Source: Acidimicrobiales bacterium (GTDB lineage Bacteria > Actinomycetota > Acidimicrobiia > Acidimicrobiales > GCA-2861595). Taken from it: DNA of 38,275 nt. The DNA lies in contig DATAIT010000105.1 in assembly GCA_036262515.1 (NCBI GenBank), positions 1 to 38,275 on the forward strand. The letters are read 5' to 3'. The notes beneath the pieces are model-generated. The model was not told the DNA's origin. It ran no database searches and saw only the letters and a program-made list of their open reading frames with translations. The position numbers and the translations under genes were made by a program. Shown here piece by piece: positions 7,656-15,210 of the stretch (position 1 is the stretch's first letter; each line of letters opens with the position of its first letter).

Positions 7656-8786
7656 TCACCCCTTGGGGACGCGCCACTCCAGCACCGTGCCGGAGCCCTC
7701 GCCGGCGCGCATCGTCCACGTCCCCCCCAGCTTGGTGGCGCGTGCGGCCATGTTCGAGAGGCCCTTGCCTCGGTGCGTGTCGCCCCTGGGAGGGCCGACA
7801 CCGTTGTCGGTCACGCGCAGGCTCACGTCACCCTCGACGACGACCTCCACGTCGACGCGCGTTGCCTGAGCGTGGCGGGCCACGTTGCTCAGGGCCTCCC
7901 TGAGCGTGGCCAGCAGCTCGACGGCCACGCGCTCGTCGACGCCGGTGTCGAGGGGCCCGTCGAGCAGGACCCGAGGCTCGAACCCGAGCGGCCCGGCCGC
8001 CTCCCGAGCCACCGACAGGACGAGGTTCCGGACGCTCTCGGCGTCACCCCGCAGTTGCTCCAGGCCGAAGATCGCCGTGCGAATGTGCTTCACCGTGAGG
8101 TCGAGGTCGTCGACCGCCCCCTCGATGCGAGCGATGGCCGCGGCCGGGTCGGTCCGGACGAGGCGGATGCTGCCCTGGAGCGACATGCCGGTGGCGAAGA
8201 GCCGTTGGATCACGGTGTCGTGGAGGTCGCGGGCGATGCGCTCGCGGTCCTCCACCAGCGCCAGCTCGTGCAGCTTGGTGTGCAGCCGGGCGTTCTCGAT
8301 GGCCACGCCCGCGGCTGCCGCCAGGCCGACGGCCAGTTCCTCGTCGACGTCGGTGAACACCTCCCCCGACTTCTTGTCGGTGAGGTACAGGTTGCCGAAC
8401 ACCTGGTCCCGCAGGAGGATTGGGACGCCGAGGAACGAGCGCATGGGTGGATGGTTGGGGAGGAAGCCGTAGCTGTCCGGGTGCTCGGTGAGGTCGGGCA
8501 GGCGGAGCGGCTTGGCGTCGATGATCAGCAGGCCCAGGATCCCGTGGCCCTCCGGCAGGTTGCCGATGGCACGGTGCTGCTCCTCGTCGATGCCGACGGT
8601 GATGAACTGGGCGAGACGGGTGCCGGTGTCGTCGAGAACGCCCACTGCGCCGTAGGTGGCGTCCACCAGCTCGACCGAGGCCTCCACGATCCGTTGGAGC
8701 ATGGCGGGCAGATCGAGATCGGACCCTACCGTGAGCACGGCGTCGAGCAGCTGTCGCAGGCTCCGGGGGCCGGCCATCGAGCTCAC
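7656..8786 (-). CDS. DevS/DosT-like GAF sensor histidine kinase
   Basis: The frame opens further upstream into the response regulator, but GTG 8786 or ATG 8777 fits the family. A single GAF domain occupies residues about 20-170 and closely follows the heme GAF of mycobacterial DosS/DosT, including HP-x8-HPPMRSFLGVP; the His of HPPM (about H112), the proximal heme ligand in DosS, is present. Next come the HisKA_3 dimerisation helix with phospho-acceptor His about 189 (RIARDLHDTVIQRL) and a HATPase_c domain with the N-box EALSNVARHA, DNGVG and GKGLSNMAARA. No membrane segments, so cytoplasmic. DosS/DosT carry two GAF domains; this has one. It is predicted to sense O2, NO, CO or redox state and to phosphorylate the divergent regulator at 8851. 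Confidence 0.9.
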   Translation of the reverse strand: MSSMAGPRSLRQLLDAVLTVGSDLDLPAMLQRIVEASVELVDATYGAVGVLDDTGTRLAQFITVGIDEEQHRAIGNLPEGHGILGLLIIDAKPLRLPDLTEHPDSYGFLPNHPPMRSFLGVPILLRDQVFGNLYLTDKKSGEVFTDVDEELAVGLAAAAGVAIENARLHTKLHELALVEDRERIARDLHDTVIQRLFATGMSLQGSIRLVRTDPAAAIARIEGAVDDLDLTVKHIRTAIFGLEQLRGDAESVRNLVLSVAREAAGPLGFEPRVLLDGPLDTGVDERVAVELLATLREALSNVARHAQATRVDVEVVVEGDVSLRVTDNGVGPPRGDTHRGKGLSNMAARATKLGGTWTMRAGEGSGTVLEWRVPKG

Positions 8787-8850
8787 GATGGAAGCGTAAG
8801 GGGGACACGGATGAATATCTACATCGAGGCGAGCCGCGCCAGAATGTGCT

Positions 8851-9510
8851 GTGGCGACTCGCGTCTTCCTCCTCGACGACCACGAGGTCGTGCGTCGCGG
8901 CGTGCGGGAGCTCCTGGAATCGGAGGACGACCTGGAGGTCGTCGGCGAGGCGGGAACGGCCGAGGAGGCCCTCGCCCGGATCCCGGCCACGTCACCTCAG
9001 GTGGCCGTGCTCGACATCCGCCTCCCCGACGGTGACGGCATCGAGGTGTGTCGTGAGATCCGGTCGCGCCACCCCGACATCGCCTGCATCATGCTGACCT
9101 CGTTCTCCGACGACGAGGCGGTCTACGCCGCCATCATGGCCGGCGCCTCCGGGTACCTGCTCAAGCAGGTACGGGGCAACGATCTGGTGAACGGGATCCG
9201 CAGGGTGGCGGCCGGCGACTCGCTGCTGGACCCGTCGGTGACCTCCCGTGTGCTCGAGCGACTCCGCCACAAGGACGACGCCGAGGAGCTCGCATCCCTC
9301 ACCGAGCAGGAGCGCAACATCCTCGGGTTCATCGCCGAGGGCCTCACGAACCGCCAGATCGGCGAGCGGATGTTCCTCGCCGAGAAGACGGTGAAGAACT
9401 ACGTGTCGAACGTGCTGGCCAAGCTGGGCATGACGCGGCGCACCGAGGCCGCCGTCTACGCCGCCCGGCTCTCCGAGCGCCGGAATCGCGAGGGCGGCTA
9501 TCAGGAGTAG
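8851..9510 (+). CDS. DevR/DosR-like NarL-family response regulator
   Basis: The 219-aa protein starts at GTG 8851 with no obvious ribosome binding site, so the message may be leaderless. The receiver domain has the acidic pair DD at 9-10, phospho-acceptor Asp 55 (VLDIRLPDGDG) and Lys 105 (GYLLKQ). The LuxR-type output domain begins about residue 148 with LTEQERNILGFIAEGLTNRQIG, and its recognition region FLAEKTVKNYVSNVLAKLGM is almost that of M. tuberculosis DosR. It should therefore bind DosR-type boxes, and such sites occur at 5222-5258 and 6801-6836. It is transcribed divergently from its presumed sensor with a 64-bp gap. The actual signal and regulon are inference. Confidence 0.92.
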   Translation: MATRVFLLDDHEVVRRGVRELLESEDDLEVVGEAGTAEEALARIPATSPQVAVLDIRLPDGDGIEVCREIRSRHPDIACIMLTSFSDDEAVYAAIMAGASGYLLKQVRGNDLVNGIRRVAAGDSLLDPSVTSRVLERLRHKDDAEELASLTEQERNILGFIAEGLTNRQIGERMFLAEKTVKNYVSNVLAKLGMTRRTEAAVYAARLSERRNREGGYQE

Positions 9511-9664
9511 ATCGGCGGCGGGGCACCCCATGAGCCGCTACTCGGCGGCTGACCGCGAGGGCGCGTCAGCGGGCCCAGAAGAGCGCCGGCCACGTCATCC
9601 ATGCCGCACGCGTGCTCCGGTGGCTCGCTCCGCCGCAGCGACGACGGTGCGAGTGGGCGTCCGC

Positions 9665-10300
9665 CTAGTCATCTCCGTAGGCGACGCTGATGCGTTGTCC
9701 GTCCTCGAGTGGGACCTCCCGGGGGTCGCCCGTGATCTCTTTGCCGTTGCTCTCGACGTTGAGCCGGCGGCCCCCACCCGCGCAGTAGCCGCCGATGCGA
9801 TCCTGCGTCAGTGTGACCCCCCACACGTCGAACAGCTGGCCGAGGGTGTAGGGACGGACCTCGGGCGAGTGCACGTGTACCAGACCGCTGTCGTCGTGGG
9901 TATGGATCGCCGAGACGAAGCCGCTCACCATCCTGCCGCCGGTGGCCTCCTCGCCGTTGAGCCCGATCGACGACGGAACCTTCACCTTGTCGCCGTCGAC
10001 CTCGACCGACAGCTGAACGTGCAGGTCGAGCGCCGAACCCTCCTGGGTGAGGCGAGGCAGCCCGATCTGATCGAGCCGCTCGCCCAGGTGCTCGAGCTCC
10101 GCCGGCCAAGGCGCCTCTCCGGTGCGCATCCCGGGAAGGGCGGCCTCGGCGGCGGGGCAGACCGGTAGCTCGGCCGGCGGGCTCTTGCCACCGTCATCCC
10201 CGCATGCCGCCATGGCCAGGCCGCTGAGCGCGGCGGCGAGAATGGCTGCGCGCCAACGGTTGGTCCGGGTCGTGGAAGCGGTGCCGACGATCCTTCGCAT
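9665..10300 (-). CDS. Lipoprotein of unknown function with His-rich motif
   Basis: ATG 10300 (GTG 10303 immediately before) gives 211 aa. The N-terminus has a basic stretch, a hydrophobic core and lipobox LAMAAC, so it is probably a lipid-anchored exported protein. The body contains IHTHDDSGLVHVHSPEVRPYTLGQLFDVWGV, a pattern of clustered histidines I have seen in uncharacterised exported actinobacterial proteins; it could bind a metal. The end (NGKEITGDPREVPLEDGQRISVAYG) looks like the closing strands of a beta domain. It is convergent with the response regulator gene. No function is proposed. Confidence 0.7.
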   Translation of the reverse strand: MRRIVGTASTTRTNRWRAAILAAALSGLAMAACGDDGGKSPPAELPVCPAAEAALPGMRTGEAPWPAELEHLGERLDQIGLPRLTQEGSALDLHVQLSVEVDGDKVKVPSSIGLNGEEATGGRMVSGFVSAIHTHDDSGLVHVHSPEVRPYTLGQLFDVWGVTLTQDRIGGYCAGGGRRLNVESNGKEITGDPREVPLEDGQRISVAYGDD

Positions 10301-10638
10301 CACGTGGGTGCCCCGACTCTCGGCCTCATCTGGTCCCGCACGTCCCCGTCGCTCCGATGGGTCGCGACGCTACTTCCGCCGTATGGAGAGCGCATGGACG
10401 AGGAGCGTGCCGTTGCCGGTGATACGCGAAGAAAGGGCCTCGGCGGGCCCCTTCTTCATCCTCACCCCCGGAATCCTGTTGCACCGCCACCGGACTCCCC
10501 CACTTCCCAGCGGCGTACTAAGAACATGTAGCCAAGAACGTGGCCAAGTTCAACCCATTCTTGCAAAGGGCTGGAAAAGAATCTTACGGCGCCTCCACGG
10601 CCCGCCCTGCGGACGGGCGCCCCTACGGGCCTCGCCGC
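10301..10638. other. Intergenic stretch without a gene, with inverted and spaced repeats
   Basis: I see no credible reading frame here. A 12-bp inverted repeat with one mismatch (10428-10439 and 10446-10457, 6-nt loop) could be a terminator or transcript structure. At 10520-10551 there are three similar hexamers, AAGAAC, AAGAAC and AAGTTC, starting 14 and 12 bp apart. The stretch around 10505-10590 is relatively AT-rich for this genome, which fits a regulatory region for the flanking divergent genes. Confidence 0.45.
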
Positions 10639-10686
10639 CTGTCAACGATGATTGACAGAGCGAATCTGTCAACGTAGGATGACACC
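10639..10686 (+). promoter_or_regulatory. Consensus promoter with overlapping TGTCA/TGACA palindromes, probably leaderless
   Basis: A near-ideal sigma-70-type promoter is visible: -35 TTGACA (10652-10657), 17-bp spacer, -10 TAGGAT (10675-10680). A start about seven bases on falls at the ATG 10687, leaving no room for a leader. Palindromes overlap it: CTGTCAA-6-TTGACAG (10639-10658) and TGTCA-8-TGACA (10667-10684); the arm TTGACAG (10652-10658) also pairs with CTGTCAA (10666-10672). These look like operators covering both promoter elements, plausibly for the HTH protein encoded next. Confidence 0.75.
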
Positions 10687-10908
10687 ATGACGGAGGCGAC
10701 GGAGCTGGCAGCCGAGGCGAGCAGCCGCGACCCGGTGGTCGGACTGCGTGCTGTCGCCGCCCTGCGCCGGCTGCTCGACACCCTGGAGGTACTGCAGGTT
10801 CGCAATGCCCGGCAGCTCGGCTGGTCGTGGCAGGACATCGCCGCCCAGCTCGGCGTGAGTCGCCAGGCCGTGCACAAGAAGCACGCCGCCTCGTGGAGAC
10901 GGAGGTAG
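10687..10908 (+). CDS. Small HTH protein (73 aa)
   Basis: The ATG at 10687 coincides with the predicted transcription start. An N-terminal helical half (VGLRAVAALRRLLDTLEVLQVRNAR) is followed by a helix-turn-helix, SWQDIAAQLGVSRQAVHKKH, and a basic tail. It is probably a dimeric DNA-binding protein that controls itself and the next gene through the TGTCA/TGACA palindromes upstream. Four bases separate its stop from the ClpN-domain gene, and its last codons supply that gene's ribosome binding site. Pairing of such an HTH protein with an isolated Clp N-domain protein is, to my knowledge, recurrent in actinobacteria. Confidence 0.85.
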   Translation: MTEATELAAEASSRDPVVGLRAVAALRRLLDTLEVLQVRNARQLGWSWQDIAAQLGVSRQAVHKKHAASWRRR

Positions 10909-10912
10909 ACGG

Positions 10913-11485
10913 GTGTTCGAGAGGTTCGACGACGAGGCGCGCGCGGTCGTCGTCTCGGCCCAGGAGGAGGCCCGCAACCTCCGGCACGGGTGGATCGGCA
11001 CGGAGCATGTGCTGCTCGGCGTGCTGCGCACCAGCGGGACTCGGGCGGCGGCCGAGTTGGAGCGGGCCGGGGTCACCCTCGACGTGCTTCGCGAGCACGT
11101 CCGGCGCCGGGTGGGGCCCTGCGATGCCGACGCCCTCCGGTCCATCGGCATCGATCTCGACGCCGTCCGCACCGCCATCGAGGACGTGTTCGGGCCGGGT
11201 GCGCTCGATCCGCCCCGATGGATCAGGGGGCGCCGCGGCCGGCGTCGTCACCGCTTCGTGCCCGCCCGCCCGTGCTCCCCGGCGTTCACGCCGAGGGCCA
11301 AGAAGGTCCTGGAACTGGCGCTACGCCACGCCATGCGGACGGGATCCCGTCACATACGCCCGGAGCACATCGTGCTCGGAATCCTGACGGAAGGCGAAGG
11401 TCTCGCCGTCCAGGTCCTGGTCGACAGCGGCATCGACGTCGGGCGCCTTCGCGCCCGCATCGAGGAGGGGCTGCGCGCGGCGTGA
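10913..11485 (+). CDS. Clp N-terminal domain protein without ATPase
   Basis: The GTG at 10913 follows GGAGG at 10901-10905. The 190-aa product has two copies of the ClpC/ClpA N-terminal repeat: residues 1-65 (MFERFDDEARAVVVSAQEEA, then GTEHVLLGVL) and about 122-188 (FTPRAKKVLELALRHA, then RPEHIVLGIL), joined by an Arg-rich linker (RGRRGRRRHRF). In full ClpC this module recruits substrates and adaptors such as McsB or ClpS; here no Walker A/B module follows, and no clp gene is in view. It may act as an adaptor, decoy or stress sensor for the ClpCP protease. Co-expressed with the upstream HTH gene. Confidence 0.9.
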   Translation: MFERFDDEARAVVVSAQEEARNLRHGWIGTEHVLLGVLRTSGTRAAAELERAGVTLDVLREHVRRRVGPCDADALRSIGIDLDAVRTAIEDVFGPGALDPPRWIRGRRGRRRHRFVPARPCSPAFTPRAKKVLELALRHAMRTGSRHIRPEHIVLGILTEGEGLAVQVLVDSGIDVGRLRARIEEGLRAA

Positions 11486-11498
11486 CCGAACGCGACGG

Positions 11499-12314
11499 TC
11501 AGACGATCTCCACGTCGGTGGAACCCCACGACGAGTACTGGCCGGGCTGGTCGAAGGGAAACGACGTCGCCAGCGACACCTGCGCGCCTGGTGCAAGCTC
11601 GGTCGTCGCCCCGTCGACCAGATCGAAGGTCCGCCAGGGCCGGCCGTCGAGGGTCACCTCGGCGACGACGTGCACACCGCCCTCGAAGCGCATGGTCCGT
11701 CCGCTCATGTTGACGAGCCGGGCGGTGAAGCGGCCGGTGTCGCCGTCGTCGGCGACCGTGACGTCGAAGCGCAGGCGCTCGGGACCGGAGCCGACCGACA
11801 ACGCCGAGCCCGCCGATCCGGCCGGCATCGCCGGGCGGACGACGTAGTTCCCGGAGTCGGGCGTCTCGTGGTACCGGCCCGGCGAGACCGACTCCCCGCT
11901 GTCCGTGCCGGCCCGGACGGCCGCCGCCGGGGCCGGTCGGGTGTCCCCACTCGGAACGGTTGTCGCAGACGACGGCGCAACGGCCGGCGCCGGGGCGGCG
12001 GTCGCGGGCGCTGGCGAGGCGGGGGCGGGAGCAACGACGGCGGCGGGAGCAGCGCTGATAGCGGGAGCAGTGCTGGCGGCTGCCGGGCCCGGTTGCGGGA
12101 ACGTGCTGACGACGGGGGCGGACGCGGGAGCGCTCTGCAGGATGCCGTCCTCGCCGGTTCCGGTGAAGGTGACGTCGAGAGAGTCCCGGCTTGCGCCGGC
12201 TCGCAGGGCGGCGCCGGCAACCAGCACGGCCACAGCTACGGCGAGCGTCCAGAGCGACCGTCGATGCGTCATCTCCAAAGCGTCCCCGACTCGAGGTGGC
12301 GTTGCATCGGCCAT
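11499..12314 (-). CDS. Exported or membrane-anchored protein with Ala/Pro-rich linker
   Basis: The frame is open to ATG 12314 (271 aa); ATG 12272 (257 aa) would put a conventional signal/anchor (THRRSLWTLAVAVAVLVAGA) right at the N-terminus and may be the true start. A low-complexity Ala/Pro/Ser/Thr linker of about 90 residues follows, as in cell-wall-spanning proteins. The C-terminal ~110 residues (LRFDVTVADDGDTGRFTARLVNMSGR, ending SSWGSTDVEIV) look like an immunoglobulin-type beta domain. There are no cysteines and no catalytic motif. It is convergent with the Clp N-domain gene, 13 nt away. Function unknown. Confidence 0.7.
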   Translation of the reverse strand: MADATPPRVGDALEMTHRRSLWTLAVAVAVLVAGAALRAGASRDSLDVTFTGTGEDGILQSAPASAPVVSTFPQPGPAAASTAPAISAAPAAVVAPAPASPAPATAAPAPAVAPSSATTVPSGDTRPAPAAAVRAGTDSGESVSPGRYHETPDSGNYVVRPAMPAGSAGSALSVGSGPERLRFDVTVADDGDTGRFTARLVNMSGRTMRFEGGVHVVAEVTLDGRPWRTFDLVDGATTELAPGAQVSLATSFPFDQPGQYSSWGSTDVEIV

Positions 12315-12419
12315 ATGGCCGTTCTCGTGGGAGCGGTGCGCTCGGCGGGAGAGCGATCCGCACTGCGACGATCCGCCGGCACACCGCCAGCGGTGGGGCG
12401 GTGCGGGGCGGACGCCGGA

Positions 12420-12659
12420 TCAGCCGATGGCGAGCGCCGCCTCGATCGTGGCGACTGCACGGTCATCGAGATGCCCACGCCGTTCGACGAGGGTGCGGAT
12501 GACGCGTGCGTGCACGCGGCGCAGCACCGCGTCGTCGGGGGTCGCCTCCCGCAGTCGTTCCCCGGCGCTTGCCGGCGACCAGTCGTCGTCGACGACGAGG
12601 CGGACGAGGTGGAGCATCGCCACATCGACGGATGATCGGCCCGCACGGACAGCCTTCAT
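12420..12659 (-). CDS. Hypothetical small protein (79 aa)
   Basis: ATG 12659 has a GAGGGGG site 5' of it and was preferred to the longer frame reaching 12806, whose extra part lies in promoter-like sequence. The product looks all-helical: an initial helix (SVDVAMLHLVRLVVDDD), SPASAGERLREATPDDAVLRRVHARVIRTLVERRG and a closing segment DDRAVATIEAALA. I recognise no domain. A likely promoter sits 70-105 nt upstream on the same strand. Confidence 0.55.
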   Translation of the reverse strand: MKAVRAGRSSVDVAMLHLVRLVVDDDWSPASAGERLREATPDDAVLRRVHARVIRTLVERRGHLDDRAVATIEAALAIG

Positions 12660-12735
12660 GTGCCCCCTCGGTGTGGATGGCAGTGGCCTCGCCGAGGCAT
12701 TCGCCGGGGACCGCGGCGGACAGCAGGTTGCTCCG

Positions 12736-12764
12736 AACGTAGCAATGTCGTCCTGCGAGTTCAA
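12736..12764 (-). promoter_or_regulatory. Sigma-70-like promoter for the 79-aa gene
   Basis: On the minus strand TTGAAC (12764-12759), a 17-bp spacer and TACGTT (12741-12736) form a plausible -35/-10 pair, giving a start near 12729 and about a 70-nt leader. It also faces the divergent PIG-L gene. Confidence 0.4.
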
Positions 12765-12853
12765 CGACATGTTTCGGTCAAAGTTCCGCGCCCCGGCATT
12801 TCCCATAGGGGCAGACGGCGCGGCGCCGGGCAGACTGTGCCATCGCCGCCATC

Positions 12854-13603
12854 GTGTTCTTCCACGCCCACCCCGACGACGAGTCGATCTTCACCGGAGG
12901 GACCATTCTCCGGTTGGCCGCCCTGGGTCATCGCGTCACGCTCGTCGTGGCCACCAGCGGCGAGCTCGGAGAGCCGCACGTCACAGGCTCCACCGAGGAG
13001 CTGGGCGCCCTACGGCGTGACGAGACCCGAAGGTCCGCGGACCTTCTGGGCGTGTCCCGGGTCGAGTTCCTCGGGTACAGGGACTCGGGACTGGCGGGCC
13101 ACGCCGGCAACTCGGCGCCCGGGTGCCTTGCCTCCGCCGACGTCGCCGAGGTGGCGGAACGTCTGGGCGCTGTGCTCGTCGACGAGCGGGCCGACGCGCT
13201 CGTGGTGTACGACGAGACGGGGATCTATGGACACCCCGACCACATACAGGTCCACCGTGCCGGTCACGGCGCAGCCGCCTTGGCGGGCGTGGCCACGGTG
13301 TACGAAGCGACCGTCGACCGCGAGTACCTCCATTTCGTCGAAACCCACCTCGTCGAGCAGGCCATACTCGCCGGCGACCTCGGGCTGGCCCGATCGCACA
13401 TCGGGATGCCGACGGTGATGGTGACCTCGACCGTCGACGTCACCGGACACCTCGACGCCAAGCGGTCGGCCATGGCCGCCCATGCCAGCCAGATCCCCGA
13501 GACCACGTCGGCGCTCCAACTCGGTCTGGAGCAGTTCGCCGCCGTCTACGGGTGGGAGTGGTTCGTACGCCACGGCCCCCCTGGCCCCATCGACGAGCTG
13601 TGA
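12854..13603 (+). CDS. PIG-L/LmbE family deacetylase
   Basis: The GTG at 12854 leaves only three residues before the first metal motif, FFHAHPDDE, so the usual first beta strand is barely covered; no ATG/GTG lies in the few codons before it. The motifs are AHPDDE (residues 5-10, Zn ligands and catalytic base) and GIYGHPDHIQVH near residue 125 (third ligand). The 249-aa size fits MshB/Mca/LmbE-type zinc N-deacetylases acting on GlcNAc-linked substrates such as mycothiol intermediates or conjugates. Nothing nearby identifies the substrate; the exopolysaccharide operon starts 156 bp downstream but after a hairpin. Confidence 0.85.
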   Translation: MFFHAHPDDESIFTGGTILRLAALGHRVTLVVATSGELGEPHVTGSTEELGALRRDETRRSADLLGVSRVEFLGYRDSGLAGHAGNSAPGCLASADVAEVAERLGAVLVDERADALVVYDETGIYGHPDHIQVHRAGHGAAALAGVATVYEATVDREYLHFVETHLVEQAILAGDLGLARSHIGMPTVMVTSTVDVTGHLDAKRSAMAAHASQIPETTSALQLGLEQFAAVYGWEWFVRHGPPGPIDEL

Positions 13604-13609
13604 GGGCGA

Positions 13610-13632
13610 GGATCGCCGTACGGCGGCGATCC
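13610..13632 (+). terminator. Hairpin after the PIG-L gene
   Basis: A perfect 9-bp stem, GGATCGCCG (13610-13618) with CGGCGATCC (13624-13632) and a 5-nt loop, begins seven bases after the stop. It separates this gene from the exopolysaccharide operon. Confidence 0.65.
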
Positions 13633-13759
13633 CGACGAAGTCGAGACGCCCGACAGAAACCGCTTACCACCGATTGGTGACGCCAGGGACGCGCCGTCTC
13701 AAGGGGCCGGAGGGCGGGACCGAACTCCTCTCCACCCCCACCAACGTGAAGGACGATTC

Positions 13760-15208
13760 ATGACGCCTCCGCACCTGGTCGAAACCGCTGATTCCGGGCT
13801 GAATCAGACGTCGGTCGGTCATGACGAGCACGCCGTGGCGCCGCTCACGCCGCCGCCGCCTTCGCCGCCGACGACACCGCTCGCCGTCCTCGCCCGCCGT
13901 CTGGAGGACCGCTCGGCCATGGTCGCCGTCGTGGGCCTCGGCTACGTGGGCCTGCCCCTTCTCGTCGCCGCCGACGGCGGCGGCTTCGGGGTGATCGGGC
14001 TCGACGCCGACCAGACGAAGGTGCAGGCCCTGCGGGCGGGAAGCTCGTACGTCGGCGACGTGACAGGCGAGGAGCTGGCCGGCCTCGACCGGGTCCAGTT
14101 CACCACCGATCACCGTGTGCTCGTCGCCGCCGACGTCGTCGTGATCGCCGTCCCGACACCGTTGCGCGACGGTGGCCCGGACCTGTCGTCAGTGCGGGCG
14201 GCGACGGAGGACGTGGCTCGTGTTCTGCGCCCGGGGCAGCTGGTCGTGCTCGAGTCCACCACCTATCCGGGGACCACGGAGGATCTCGTGCGCCCCATTC
14301 TGGAGCGCCGCGGGCTGCTGGCCGGGCGGGACTTCGCGCTTGCATACTCGCCGGAGCGGATCAACCCGGGGAGCGGCCGCTCGGTGCGATCGACCCCGAA
14401 GGTGGTGGCCGGTGTCGCTCCGGTCGACACGGACCTGGCGTGCCGGTTCTACGGAGCGCTGGTCGACGCCGTCGTCCCGGTGTCCGCGCCGCGCAACGCC
14501 GAGATGGCCAAGCTCGTCGAGAACACGTTCCGTCAGGTCAACATCGCCCTGGTGAACGAGCTGGCCACCATCGCGTCGGCCATCGGCGTCGACATCTGGG
14601 AGGCCCTCGACGCCGCCGCCACGAAGCCCTTCGGGTATCTGCCGTTCTGGCCTGGCGCGGGCGTGGGAGGCCACTGCATCGCCATCGACCCGAGCTACCT
14701 GTCGTGGAAGGTGGAACAGCGGCTGGGCTTCGGGATCGGGTTCATCGAGCACGCCCGCTCCGTCAACAACCGGATGCCCGCCTACGTGGCCGGCCGGGTG
14801 GCCGAGGCGCTCAACCAGGTCGGCAAGGCGGTGCGGGGCGCACGGGTCCTGGTGTTGGGACTGAGCTACAAAGCCGGCGTCGACGACGTGCGCGAGTCCC
14901 CTGCGCTACGGGTGCTGCGCCACCTCGTGGACGCCGGCGCCGACTGCTCCTACCACGACGACCTCGTCGACTCGGTGAACGTGAGCCGTCGGCGCGGCGG
15001 CGACGCCATGCCGGCGACCGACGACGGCGAGCGGCTGCTCTCCTCGGTGGCCTTGACGCCCGAGGTCCTAGGCGGTGCGGACTGCGTGGTCATCCTGACC
15101 GCCCATCCGGACGTGGACTACGACACCGTCGTGCGGGAGTCGACCCTGGTCTTCGACGCCACTGGGACCACACGTCACCGCCGTCGCGACCACGTCATCC
15201 TCCTTTGA
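13760..15208 (+). CDS. UDP-sugar 6-dehydrogenase (UDP-Glc/GlcNAc/ManNAc dehydrogenase family)
   Basis: The 482-aa protein has a non-conserved Pro-rich N-terminal extension of about 50 residues, then the NAD-binding Rossmann motif VAVVGLGYVGLPL (about 54-66). The central domain has KLVENTFRQVNIALVNE, and the catalytic cysteine is C306 in GVGGHCIAIDPSYLSW. The C-terminal domain contains GLSYKAGVDDVRESPA. The IDPSYLSWK stretch after the Cys is typical of the WecC/WbpA-like subgroup that oxidises UDP-HexNAc, although UDP-glucose cannot be excluded. It supplies uronic acid precursors, and it is first of three tightly packed genes (2-nt gap to the synthase). Confidence 0.9.
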   Translation: MTPPHLVETADSGLNQTSVGHDEHAVAPLTPPPPSPPTTPLAVLARRLEDRSAMVAVVGLGYVGLPLLVAADGGGFGVIGLDADQTKVQALRAGSSYVGDVTGEELAGLDRVQFTTDHRVLVAADVVVIAVPTPLRDGGPDLSSVRAATEDVARVLRPGQLVVLESTTYPGTTEDLVRPILERRGLLAGRDFALAYSPERINPGSGRSVRSTPKVVAGVAPVDTDLACRFYGALVDAVVPVSAPRNAEMAKLVENTFRQVNIALVNELATIASAIGVDIWEALDAAATKPFGYLPFWPGAGVGGHCIAIDPSYLSWKVEQRLGFGIGFIEHARSVNNRMPAYVAGRVAEALNQVGKAVRGARVLVLGLSYKAGVDDVRESPALRVLRHLVDAGADCSYHDDLVDSVNVSRRRGGDAMPATDDGERLLSSVALTPEVLGGADCVVILTAHPDVDYDTVVRESTLVFDATGTTRHRRRDHVILL

Positions 15209-15210
15209 CC

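Noticed and set aside
6837-9035. 732-aa plus-strand open frame
   Set aside because: It runs antisense to the sensor kinase, has a low-complexity Arg/Gly/His composition and no motifs; long antisense frames are expected at this GC content.
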